From NCBI RefSeq assembly GCF_008831285.2, contig NC_045142.1, forward strand, positions 12,974,716 to 13,038,715: a DNA stretch of 64,000 nt. The letters run 5' to 3'. Made by a program: the position numbers and the translations under genes. Within the stretch, counting starts at the first letter, position 1. Every line of letters starts with the position of its first letter. This DNA is from Nymphaea colorata (lineage: Eukaryota; Streptophyta; Magnoliopsida; Nymphaeales; Nymphaeaceae). The notes below the pieces were generated by a model, which did not search any database, was not told the origin of the DNA, and was given only the letters and a program-made list of their open reading frames with translations. This document shows positions 25,901 to 39,725 of the stretch, one piece after another.

Positions 25901-28900
25901 TGGAGGCAAACTTGACAGTGCCTCAGGAAACACATCGGGGTACTCACTCACAACGGCAACATCCTGTAACCTCACCGGTTCAGTTTCATTGGTCAACATA
26001 TTGACCAAGAAAGCAATACTTCCATGTTCTATCAAACGTTTGACCTTCAATGCAGACACCATTAGCTTATCAGTTCGACTAGCTTTTTGTGCTTGAAAAT
26101 CCACTGGTTTCACCTCATTCGTTCACAATCGTATCTGCTTTTCTCTGTAATCTATAGTAGCACAATGTGCGCATAGCCAATCCATGCCCAAAATAACATC
26201 AAACTCACTAAAACTTATGAATTACCAATTGTGTAGGTAAGTGAAATAGGTGGGTCTCCACGTCCACCGTTTGGCATAACCTTTCAACAAATACGAACTA
26301 TAGTTAACTTTGTCACATTCTGACATCTTAAGGAGCTCAAAGATGCGTTCACCCTCTTCAATCCATTCCTTTGCCTTGATAAGGTTTGAGCACCCACACA
26401 AGTTTGGGCGTACTATTGCTCTGACGTGCTATCGTCCAATAGGGTATGCCCATCAGAATGGGTCGAACTTAGCTCTCTATGTGTCTCTGTAGCCGACCCA
26501 GCTCGCTTCTTAACCCTACATGGGTACTCCATCTGTACAAACAAGAACCCTTGACCGATCTTTCAAGTCAACTCACAAAAGTGCGTCAGTACAAAGTTTT
26601 AAAACATCAATCACTCAAAACAACAATCACCTTCTGTACATATACCTTACTAAAAGATCAAAACTACAATAGAAGTTCAATCAAGTAAACGCGTACCTGG
26701 GCAACACGGCTTCACAGATAGACCTTAACTCACATCCATAGTGGGGTTTGCCATAGCTCTGATACCAAAGCTGTCACACCCCAACCTTTTGACCCTCAAA
26801 CAATTTTTTTTTTATAAACATAAAGCATTGAGGTGCGACTACACAACAATTCAAAAAAAGATGGAGCTATGTCATTTGAAACCATGGGGCAAACTTTCAT
26901 TTATATAACAATTTTAATTCATGCAAAGTCACATCTATGTGTATGACAAAAATGCCTCAAACCACAACTTTGATGCCTAACACAAATAAGACATCAAAAA
27001 GACCAAACCATGACGCGCCGACACTACCAAAGACCCAAAACCTCCTCAGTAGGGTGTGAGTGAAGCCATTTGATCAACCTGCTGCCCCGGGTCCGCCAAA
27101 ACCTGAAAAAGAAACAAGTGAAGCTTAGCCTTCGCAGTATGACAACAAGCCAGGAAAATTTCAAACCCTCTTAGGTAGGGCTCAAATCTAAGAACAATCA
27201 TAAAAACAATTTATCGTCATGTCGTATCAGGGTATAGGCACATCATTCGCCAAGAAAACCCCTAACATAGACCACGACATAAAAAGACCACTCAAGCGCC
27301 ACAGAAACACAATCTCAATCACATGCAAGGCATGCTTAAACATTTCATTTCAGTCATAGCATTCACATGCCCATCAACCACATACATTCGTTCACACACA
27401 TTTCATTCACATACATTCATTTTTATTAGCTTTAGTGAATTGACAGTTCTTGTGGGTGCAAATACAGGCATGTGCACACCGCAGGCGGCCCATAGCCGAG
27501 AGACAACTCCCGTGGTGGCCCAGAACAGTATGGATCCATTCATCCGCTGCAGCGGTAGGGCACTCATCCATGGATGTGTGAATTCCAAGGAGAGGTACTC
27601 AGCCTTCCCTAGGACACCCAGGTTGGGAAGGCGGGAGCCCAACGCTCCAAGCACATCACACAATAGTACCTTGGGGCCTTGCACCGCCTGCGCTCCGAAC
27701 AGGCGAGACCAGTGGCGAAAGCGGGACGTCTCCCAAACACATAGCCACATCCCACTGGCCTTTCATCTCTTATTCTTTCATTATTATCATTATAAAAGCA
27801 CATTCACAAAAATGATTGGCTAGCTCATGAGGTTGGTACACTTCACGAGTGCACCCCCACCTCCAATTGCCTCCACATGAGGTCTACACATAACATTAAC
27901 AGTCATAGCTAGCCGTCATACAATACGGGTACAACTACCCTCCAATTTCAATCAATTGCATTATTGCCTACGGCAATACATATGCAACAAAACACAACAT
28001 TCACATCTTATCAAACACATCAATCAGATCTTTCAAAATTTGGCCAAATCCCGGAGAGTAGTCTCAATCCGTAATGGCTCGTAGCTGTCCTATGCAATCA
28101 TCATTCTATGATGCCCTCTAATACACAATCGGGGTCGAGGAGACACTCGACTCGATACCCCACCACATCTGTCCTAAGCAGTTATCAATTCTAGCATGCA
28201 CATGCAAAATGCGTAACAGTTTTCAAAACAAGCATCTAATAGTTTTTCAAAACAGAACTTGTCACATGACAAATCATTCACAATCACACACATCAGTCAC
28301 ACCTTTCAAAACTTAGCCAAACCACAGAGATTAGTCTCGATCCGTGATTGGTTCGTATCTGTCCTAGACAATTATCATTCTAGGATGCTTTCTAATGCAT
28401 AATTGGGGTCAAGGAGATACTCGACTCGATACCCCACCTCATCTGTCCCAAACAGTTATCAATTCTAACATGCACATCCAAATGCGTAACATTTTCCAAA
28501 CATGCTTCTCATAGCCTTTCAAAACAAATCATATCATATATCAAACAATTTGCATATCAAACAATTTGCATGCATACACATATTCATTCACAAAACAATC
28601 CATCAATCACATCACAATCCTAGGATCCCACGATCCTAGGAACACACATTCACACAATTGCCCAGGCAGGGATTTGCTGGAATGCCGCCATACCTGTCGC
28701 GCATCCACTAAACACCTCGAACTACGACCCACGTTGCTCAAGGCCTACTTGACGTGCCCGTTGTACCTGCAAACATAACAAAATGGTAAGTTCTCTACTC
28801 GTTTCGCTTACAATCGATACAAATCTGAAAATACCATCATCGAGGCATGTCTTCGCCTCAAATGGGTGTCGACCGATGAAGCCCTCCAAAAAGGGTCTCT

Positions 28901-31900
28901 TCCCAACCCTCGAGGTTGCCACCAACGATTAGAACTCAAACTTATATTCGACTTATCACATGTGCGATTCTCACTTGTTTCCTTAGTTGAGGCATCTTCC
29001 CCACCATTAAGATTCTCAACATACAACGCATATGTACATCAATAGAAGCCTATTTTCCAAGCTTGCTAAAACGGTTCTAAACCTTCACCACAAATCACAA
29101 TCTCTACCATGTTTCCCTATTGCTTCGAAAATCAACACATCATGCTAGAAAAACACTTATACACATAGATCCTCGTCCGTCTCAAAGTGGGCATAAACTT
29201 TCCCAAAATAGCGACATCTCTATCATGCCTTCTAAATCATCAATTTTTAATTCTAGCATGCTCAAACAATAATTATACGTACTCCAACAGAAAATTACAA
29301 CAATCTAAGCTCGATTAGGCCTTTCTCACCCCAATCTTAGAATTCAAACTGTCGTAGTGCTCCCGGCAGCCACTTCAAGAGTTCGATTGAGCTCCAACGT
29401 CAACGATTGATCGTTGCCTCCACCACCAATGCAGTCTAGTCACTGGTATGAGGGGAAAGATGCGTCCCCTAGCTGCAAATCCAATCCAACAGCCACCAAA
29501 AGTCAAAATCAACGGAAAGGTGGTTTAAGAGAGGGGTCTGTCGTTAGAAGAAGTCCACGGTAGTTGTGTGGGAGGCTGAAAACAAGTGGAAGAGGGCGCT
29601 GACAGAGAGGAGAGACTGAGAGAGAGGGGTCAGACAAAAAGGGAGAGACAAGAGAGGGCAGCAAAGGATATGGATCGTGCGGGTAAGAGCTGGTGGGAAG
29701 GGGAAGGAGAGAGTGAGGTGCATAGACAGAGAGGGCGAGACAGTGTGGGAGAGGCGGAGAGAGGGGCATAGCACGGGAGAGACAGACAGAGAGGGCGACA
29801 GTGGGTGAGAGTGGCGGAGGAGAAGAAGGGAGAGGGAGACCGACGGCTTACCTGTGCAACGCCGTTGCCGCCGCCGTTGTCATTCCTCCGCCGGCCCAAT
29901 CATCGTTGTCGCCACGCTTCCGCCTTCCTCTTCTCACACGTTCGAGCCAAAGGAAAAAGACGAAGTGGAAGATGAGGGGGAAGAAGCCCCCGTGTCGGGC
30001 GCCTCACGCAAGTGGGTTTGGGTCCGGGTCTGGACCCGATCCGGCCCACATGAAAATGCCGAACATTACAAGTAGCCATGTGCTTTGCAGGCTAGCAGAA
30101 GGAAACGAAGAAAGGAAAAAAGAGAAAAAGGAAATGAAAAAGAAACAAATGAAGAAAGAAGTAAGAAAACTGATAGCAACTTGGCAGCCGCAATCAGCAT
30201 GAAGAAAAAGAAAAATAGAAAATTGTGGATGTGCAGTTGCAGACAATTGGAGGAGGAAAAAAAAGAGGCAGCAGCCATATGGTGGTGGCAGGTGGTTGCT
30301 GGTGGAAGTGAGTGATTTAAGATCTTGGCAGAAAAAAGTGAGTATCAAAGGTTTTATGGCTTCCCAGCTCAATTTGTTGCCATAATGGCTTTCACAGGCC
30401 ATTCCATTTGATTGAATTACTTAAAAAAAAAATTGGAGGGAATATTGACTTCTTGTGTTGTATGGATGTTAAATTTGGACTTGTGGTTGAAATGCATGAA
30501 AATGTGTGTGCATATTCTGTGGTATCTGTTTAGGACAGTTGTAGGTGTGTCTACAAGTTGAATTGACTCCTTGAGCACGGCCAATTTTTTAGACAACATG
30601 TTACACTGATAATGGATAATACTCTCCATGGTTTTGATTGAAGTGCTGGAAGTTATGACAGCACACTAGAAGAGGTTAAATAGTAAGATAGTATCATGAC
30701 AGGCAGTGCTGCCTTTGTAGACAGTTTTTATCTTTCAGAAATTGGCAATCATGAACTAGGAGAACTAAGGTTTTGGCCATATATATTACGGAGGAGCTAG
30801 AAGAAAGAAGGTATCAATAAGAAAGAAATGGAAGTTCCAAAATTCCCAGAGGGAAAGAGAAAGGCGTCTCAACAGAAACAGACCTGGAATTTCAGCAATC
30901 AAAGGATGACTTGGATTTTGAAACTAGACGATGCCAAAGAGATAAAAACCGAAGGCAGAAATATTTGAGAAAGAAGATGTCTGAACAGAAACAGAAACTG
31001 GAAAATGTTAGGGTGCGTTTGATATCCTGGGATCTTAGATTGAAGGCTAATAAGATCCCTTTTATGTGGGACCTACGATGTAAACAAACACTGGATTTTA
31101 CTGCTACGTGAACAAAAAAGGATTTGAAATCCTCATTTTATGGCCAAAACCTCAGATTGAGGTCAGATGAGAGTGGGGTCTGATCTTAAACCCGTGAATC
31201 AAAGATTCCCAATGATCTCAAATCACCTCATATCCAAATTCTGAGGCTATCAAATGTGCCCTTAGAGAAAGGGAATAACTTGAAGAATTAGAAAAACCTT
31301 AACTTGGGTACATACCGATCTCTAATGTCACTCCTTTGGAATGCAAATTGTCCCTAGATCTAACCTGTCTATGATACCATGTTACATCTCTATGTTCAGA
31401 TTATTTAGCATGAGAAGAAAGAGATGAGAGAACTGGAGGAGATTCTTCAGCAGCAAATAGCAGACTCAAAAAGTAGGTGTGCCTTGATTGTCCTTGAGAT
31501 TAGGATTGATCTTTACATGACTAAGTAATACAACATAAAAAACAAAAGTGCACAATGTTTTCCACTAATTACATGCCCATGATAAAACACACCCTACAGA
31601 ATACAGATTGGGTCCAAACTCAAAGCCAATGATAACTAATAGGCACATTTTTCAATAGTTACTTTTTTGGCTAGTAAGAGGAATGGGTGCATTGGTTTGG
31701 GTGGTCTCTATGTTACCAAAGGTGTGGGAGGATATCTGGGATGATTGTTTGGGGCTGCCATTTTAATAAGCTGCCATGAGGCTGACAATGGCTGACCAGC
31801 TAGAATGAGGAGTATAGTGCCATCGGGTGGATAAAGGGTCAACATTGATTTACAATAGAATGGGCTGAGAGATGAATGCATGAGGCATTTTGGGAGAATC

Positions 31901-34900
31901 TTTAGGTGGTAAGTGAATGAATTGCGTCAGCTAATGCTCACAATATCCTGCTGGGTCAGTGTCTAAAGGGAAGAAAAGGAATATGCTGGCTATTCACTAG
32001 CCAGGTTGTACATGAGTTGTGGATCAACTAGAGAAGGCAGTGATAGGGCCTAAGTGGGGTTGGTGGGAAATGAGTGGGGTGACCTGCAATTTTCAGGTGA
32101 TGTAACCTTCTTAGGGTGGTTAAGGGGCTAGAGTGGGCCAAGGATGTGTAGGAAGGAAGAGAAGGCCTTCGGCAGTTATGTAAGGGAGAAAGGGTGCTTG
32201 ATGAGGTTCCTAAGGGAAGAGTGGGTTAACAATGTTTGCTGATTGCAGGTAGCTGCCAGTCATGGCTGGTAGGAGACAAATGGGCGTGGGTAGGAGAAGA
32301 ATAGAACTGAGTGAAGGAAAGGCTTGTGCATACATACATTGCAGCATGGATTGTGACTGGAGAAAGAGAATATGAGTGCAACAATTACCTGAGGGTTAGG
32401 TGGTACTCTCACCTTGCTGTCATGCTCAGATCTTGCAAGATATGTCAGGCCATGGTTGACAGATGACAGAGCTGCAGGGTGAAGGAGAAATACTGAAATG
32501 GAGGCATGTAGTGGGGAGAGAGAGGTGGGAACATCCATCAGCCATAAGGCAGATTTCTTTCTATTGAAAAATGTGCCATTTCTTACATTGGCTGCACTGA
32601 TTTGTAGATAACAGTCTGACATAAACTAACCATCAAAGGATCTGGTTTTCCCCATAGGCTACTCCTTGCAAAGCCAGCGAGTCTCTGAAGTCTCCATTTG
32701 TGAAATCATTCCCTCATGTGTATTGCTTCAAAAGTTACCAATTTGACCCTTTTACAATTTATTCCTCAAGTTTTTTTTGGCCCTGAAACCCCTATACTGA
32801 AAGAGGTACATTGGTCCTTTACTCCCCTGTGATGGTTTCTCTAGAAGCCTGCAGTTAGCTCAGCCCAACCATTAGGGAGCTTGGTTGGCTCCTTCTGTTG
32901 ACCAGGATGCCATGCGTTTCCAACTTTCCACATACTTTCAACTAATGAAAGCTGAATATGCCTTGCTACTGGGCTTTAGCTTTGTTAGAATTACTCTCCC
33001 CTTGGTGTCTGTCTTCCTGTGCATGGCTGCTTCCATTCAATCGGGTCCCTGTTCCATTTTGGTCTTGCTGGCCATACTCAATTTCTCCCTGATTTTATCT
33101 TCTTTTTTGCTCAGTCAACCAGAGTTCAGTTCCTCCATTGTCCAGCCATGGATCTCCCCTTGAGCTGATATCATGGAGCATTAAGACCTTGCTCCTAGCT
33201 TTTTGAGGGGTTGGACTAGCCAATCTCTTCGGTCGGTGCTTTCTCTGCTGGACAAGCAGTCTATCAGAATTAACCCAGGTTTGCATTTCCTCTTATAGCA
33301 GGTTCTTGGCAGCTCTAACAGGGCTGTGTTGAATTGGTCTTACAGAGTACTACCCCAATGTCTTCATAATGATCCCTGTGACTACTGCGATTGTTACCAG
33401 CCTTATGCCTTCTTAACCCTTATGCAGAGGGTCATGCCCATGGGACTTCAATTCTGCTTTCATGACAGCCAAAGTCCGACCCTCTGAGCCATTCCCCTTG
33501 GGGTGGACTGTATTTTGCTTACTTTATGCTGTATTTGTGGTCCTGTGCTGACATCTAGTGCATTCTGGTCTTCAAGGACCATACAAATCAGGCATGCTGT
33601 TTTTTATAACTCTTTTACTGACGAGTTTCTTGGACATTGTTGTGAATCCTGTTTTCTTAGCCCTTAGGTATGTTATTGGTCAGTGCAGAAAGAATAAATT
33701 TTCTCGATAATTCTTTTGGGACTATATCTTGTTTTCCATTTGCTGTATTTTTGTACCTATTGAAGCATACGTTTGGTGAAATGGCCTATCAGCATTGATG
33801 GTCCAATAGAAATTAGGCTGTTATTGACTACTTTCATTTACTTGCTGACATAATGAAACATATTTTGAAGACTTGTGTTGGCTGTATTGTGTCTTATGTT
33901 TTTTCCTTTGCTTTCTCAGTAATGTCTGGCAATACAAGATTCTTCTGTTGCACCTGTATTCTCAGTGCACCGCTATTCCTGCTGCATATGAGTGGTAAGT
34001 TGATGTCTTCTACCTTTCTGCTTGATTCAATCCATGTATGTCAAATGATGTTGATATGTTTTTTTTGGGTTTTCCAGCTATAGGAAACTTGAAATAAAGA
34101 ACATCTTACTGGAGACAATGTCCCATCATATTAGGCCACAGCTTCTAACATCACCATTTTGGTCTCTTTTGGACAATCTGCTGAAGGAGTATCTCAAATT
34201 TTTTGAGGAATATACAAAAGAAGCTGCTGATCTTACCTTTTTGGCATATCAGCATCGTAACTACTCAAAAGTATGGCAGGCTGCTCTAGGAAACAATCAT
34301 AGGTTTATATTTGTTTTGCTCACTGATCATGAATTCTTTTCCTGGTATGGTTTAAGGTGTATCTGTTCTTGTTTGCTATTTGAGGACTATAATATGAAAC
34401 TAGGGTGTTGATTTGGGATCGAGGCAGTTCAGATCCAAGTCAATTAAATGCATTGGAAGTTGGATATAATTGTATCTTTGCGCAGCCAAAAATAATAGCA
34501 TGTACACATTATACTTGATTCCTCATGCCAGTATTGTGATTTTTTCACCTTCCACTTTTACCTTCTTTGTCATGTCTATGAATGCACAAAAAGGTTTTTA
34601 TGTACTTTTAGTATTGGTGCTTATCAGCTTGTAATGGCCAAAATGGTTTTTTGCTTATCGGCTTGTAATGGCCAAAATGGTCGCTCACTGGACTGACAAA
34701 GGGGCTTTAAATTTGTCAGCCTAGATGCTGCTTGAATCAGCCAATTCGATCTGTCCTCTTCTTTTCTTGATCAATAGATATTCTTCTTCTCAATATTTTA
34801 GGTAAAATATCATTTTCAAGTGATACCAATTGTGGCTGATTTGATATGGCTAATATAGGCTGTTTTCTGTCTTACTTAAAAACAGATACCGGTTACACTA

Positions 34901-35196
34901 CTGATGTTAACTGTCTGTTTATGTACTTATGCATCAATGCCACATCATTGCGAGCAGAGTATCGTGGCACAATTCTATATATCAATAATTTGGTAATTTC
35001 CAGACAGATTACCTCAGAGACAAATCCTGTCATCTCAAATTACAAACATAGATATGGGTTAATCTGAAGATGCAAATATTTTTATTATTATTTGACATGT
35101 TTTTTTTCTCCTAGCAGTGGTTATATGGTTGGATTTGTAAAAAGGGCTGTTTGCCGGCCAAAATAGCCAAAGGACGATCATATAGCTTCGTTTGTG

Positions 35197-35229
<33 letters not shown>

Positions 35230-38200
35230 ATATGCATTTATGTATGTATTATCTGTTTGTGTGTGTGTGTCTAATTGTTGGGTCTGTAAAAACCATGTAG
35301 TTCTTTTATATTTGCATCTGCATTCTTTTACTTTTTCTTCCCCGGTTATTCAGCTGGAAGACAGAAGTCGTAGGCTTGAATAAATGATCTGGATAAATGA
35401 TCTGGTTTTATCATTTGATTTGTTGTATTGCCCTCCTTCGTGTCATCCATTTTCTAACAATAATATTTGTGAAGTGAACAGTAACATCCATGATTAAAGC
35501 TGGCGTGCCGATTCGGCTTACCACCATTTTGATATCTGTTTTTCAATCATGTTGGCATGGATTATGCATGACGAACTCCATCCTGGTTTTTGTCAAGTGA
35601 TATTTTTTTCCATCTCAAATCTTGACCTTGTTTTACAAATATTTTTCCCTCCACAGTGCACATTTTTTAATTTTTTACAACTATGCAACAGTTTTATGTA
35701 TATGATGTGCAAGTAATTGCTTTTGCATGCTTCTCTATAACATTATCATCGTTGGGTTGATTTAAATTTTGTAATCATCAGTGTTCCATGCAACTTACAT
35801 TTAGTTTGTCTTGGTTTCTACCAGTCTTAACAGTTCTATGATTCTATCAACTAGTGGTTTCGAAGATTTTTTTTATTATTTTTTTCTGGAGGGTGGGGGG
35901 GAGGGGGAAGTTGTTATACTCTATCTGGCGGGTAATTCTGCTTTGTTCATACTCTGTTTTTTATTGTCATTTAATACTCTATCTGGTCGATAATTCTGCT
36001 TTGTTCATAGTTCGTACTCTGTTTTTTATTGTCATTTATCAATCTAAAAGTCCCGGCAATCATGATCTTCAGGTACTTGAATTCGTTAAGTTCGGAAAAC
36101 GCTTGGTGCATTCTCATTGGTATCTAACAGCAAAGCTGGAAGCATCCATTTTACAACTGAAGCAACTTGCTCAAAACCTTGAAGAAGTTGAGGTTGTGTT
36201 TCTGTATACTGATAGTCATGCTATTATTAATATGTCAAACTTATCATATATGTGTGATGTCCTGCAGGCGTTTCTTGAAAGTATCAACTTTGGTTGCAAT
36301 TTTATTGAAATTTCAAACAAAGAGAAGCTGAAATCATTGACATTTAATGATGATCTGCATGCACGTCCTTGGTGGTCACCCACTTCTCATGAAAACTGCC
36401 TTCTAGGTTTGCAATTTCATGATTATGCACTCGCAGAATCTTTGGTTTTAACTTTAATATTTCCTTCACTTTCCTTTATTTTAATAGAAGCATTGCCTCT
36501 ATATATTCTTCTGATATGTTCAGGGTTCTTGGATCATGTTTGACAGGTCCATTTGATGAAAGTTTTCACAATGTTCGAGAAAACCTGGTAAATACATGTT
36601 TTCTCCATATTTTCAGTTTCTATGCAGAAACATCGTTTTCCCATTTCCTTCCTAAAATTTTCCGTATTGTTCTTGCATCTGTATGATACATAGTTCAAGC
36701 TGTTCCTTCAATAGGTTCGACAAGTGATATTGTAATTTTGAAATTTGTGCAAGTTTTTGCAAATTGTTATTTCAATAATTGCTGTTCACAGTCTCAGCAA
36801 ACAATGGTAGATTATACACACCCACAGATGTATGTTTTTATGCATGTATGTTCTGCCCAAATTCTATCTGCCCCTATTTTCTCCACCCTAAAACCATTTG
36901 ATTAAATGAATGGATGATAAAAATATGCAGCTGAATGTGATTTGCTTTGTTTTACAAATTTTGAATCACATCATTCCAATGTATAAGACCAGAAATCAAG
37001 GGCATTACAAATTAATAGCTCACAGTCTATCAAAACTTGATGGGTTAGAAAGCTATGGTTTTAGTCCTTCAAAAGTGTGAACTAGTGCAATTGTTTTAAA
37101 AGAAGCTTGTATTGTACCTTTCTATGGCATCAGATATGTGAAATTATTGTGTTTTGCGTTGGGCACTCCAAAACTTGGGGAACACAATTCAGTTTCTTTC
37201 TTCCTCTCAACTGAATGGTGTTCTCCAAGTTCTGGAGTGCTTGCCATGAGAAATGTCCATAATCTGTTCATGACAAGAAGAAAGAGAAAAGGAAGATGAA
37301 AAATCCCAATGTGGGAAACAATGACAGATTCTTCATTATGAAGGGTGACATCCTAATGTTACAACAAAAAATCAAAATCTTAGGTAAAAATGGAAGAAAT
37401 GAAAAACTAATAACTATTTTATTGCATTTAGGAGGTCGCCTTAAACACCTAAAACAAGAGGAAATAAAACAATGAATCAAAATTTAATAAAATAAAAACA
37501 GAAAAATGAAATAAAAATAATAAATCGTGATAAATTCGTGTTAAAATTGCGATAAATTGATTTTTAACGTTTTTTCAAAATATAGTGATATTTTCCTTTT
37601 TTTGTGTTTGCTTCATTTTTCTCATTAATATCTAAAATGTCGCGATTGTAGTTATGCTGTAGACCTTTCAAAAATAAATAATAAAATTCAAGAAAAAAAT
37701 ATAAAAATAGAAACAAATGAAATTACAATAATTCCTATTTGCATATATATATATGTATATATATCACACTCACACGCCAAACATGGTTTTTCTAACAGGA
37801 AGACTTTGGCCAGGACGTCAAAATCAGGAGTCTAAATTTTTCCAATTCCTAAGAGGACTTTAGCTGGAGCTTAAACAAGTTAGATTAGATGTCTTATGGA
37901 AGAAACTAGATTGAAAGGTCTGAATAACGATGGTGAAGACTCCGTGGGGGCTCTCCCAGGACCTGTTCTAATGTGAATGCCTGTAGGCTGCCTGACTTCA
38001 ACAAGAACTGTCATGCTTAGTTTTCCTGCCTCAAGAAAAACTGTCACGATGGTTGCTCAAGAAAATTCTAACCCCATAATTATGGTGCGACATATCAAAC
38101 TGGTGTGTTGTAAGTTTAAAAGGAAGGATGCAAAGAAGATTGCGGAGGTCAATGTCATTCAAGATTCAGATAGTATGATTAGTTTGAAGTTTTGCCCAAA

Positions 38201-39655
38201 TTTGGTTATTTGATACATAATGGCAAAAAAATTCTGTTTCATCCTTTCAGATATTCAATAATAGGTTTTTCTCTTTCTATTTTAAATTCCACCCTCTTTC
38301 AATCTGCTGGAAGTTTATTACCTCGGCAGTTTAAAGTTTCTAGTTTTGCCACTTTGAACAAAATTTTGACCATCTGATATTTGACAACAGAAAACAACTA
38401 CTAGTAAGGCTGGGCATCGGGCCGGCCCGGTAAGTTAAAAATATATATATATATTTTAATTTTTTTGTTTTTATAATATTTTTTTATTCTTAATAAATAC
38501 ATTTTATATTAAAAAATGTTATTTTATAATTAAAAAATATTTTTTAAATTTAAATGGGCCAGGCCAGGCTGGCCGGCCCGATACCCACCCTTAACTACTA
38601 GCACCTTTCACATAGGATGTTTGTGCTAGTAAAGTTTAAATCACTAAGAAGTTACAGTTGTAAGCTCACAATGCATCCAGAATGACTTTAAAAAACGAAA
38701 ATTCATTTCCATTTTCTGGATATATCTAGGCTTGGTCTCAGTTGCTTCAGCCCACACCAGTCCCTTCTTTCGTACTGTGAGAATCTGTGAGATAGCTGAC
38801 ATGAATAAGGTGAAAACCCTGTATGCTATGCTCATGAAACTATAAGTGATGATAAAATGGCAGCCATATTAATGAGTCATCAGCCAAGCAAGGAATTTGC
38901 ATATTGTGTTGGTATTATTTTGCAATTTACCTTTTTTTGATTGTCTAGGAACTCTAGGAATCTCCTTATAAATGGAGAAATTCATGGTGGAACCATGAAT
39001 GCTGGCTATAATCTAGCCAGAAAAAGCACTTGGTCAGGTTAGGAAGCAGATAATGGTGCATAATTTCACAAAATAAAATAAATTATCTTTTATACTGGTA
39101 GAAGATAAATTTTTGGAGGACCTTGTAAACCAAGTGCATTATATGGAATACAAGATTTCTAGTAAATCGATGTGGCTTTTAAATAATAGTCGATAAACTT
39201 GTGCATAGGTATCTTCATTTACTAAGTATGTATACCATCTGTTTCTGTAGGAACACCAATTTATTTCCATCCCAAGCTAACTGCACACGTAGATTATACT
39301 CACAGGCATCCCTCTTCAAGACTCAAAAACTAACACATGATTTCCTAACTGCCTTAGTTTCTTGCTCGACACTGTTTTGTGATTGTCTGTCAAGATGAGA
39401 CCAGCACTGGTCAGACATGATGCTATTGAAATCAGTCTGTTACAGGCTGTACAGCATTTCTAAAAGCAGGCGCCATAGGATATTATGGGGATCCTGCGCA
39501 GTGTAACACTTGGGTCAAGTACACTACATTCTACTTGTAAATAACCTCCTAGGTTCTTTTAGAATTAGATTCTTTACATCTATCTGCCAAAGACCATTAA
39601 TCAGGATTGGCAGGGAGCTTGTTGGTCAACTTTCAAATTTGGCCTGCTTATTTCT

Positions 39656-39725
<70 letters not shown>

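Larger units (their letters stand above)
25105..30070 (-). mobile_element. Ty3/gypsy retrotransposon, internally deleted and 3'-truncated
   Basis: On the - strand in order: LTR 30070-26772, primer site 26767-26756, a gag remnant, protease tail and reverse transcriptase down to about 25105. There the element stops against a hAT-type fragment. Integrase and the other LTR are missing. The gag words ([20 protein letters not shown], then LLKGYAKRW near 26280) run almost directly into the protease-RT linker, so an internal deletion has removed the rest of Gag and most of the protease. It lies in NAA25 intron 5, antisense to the gene. Confidence 0.85.
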
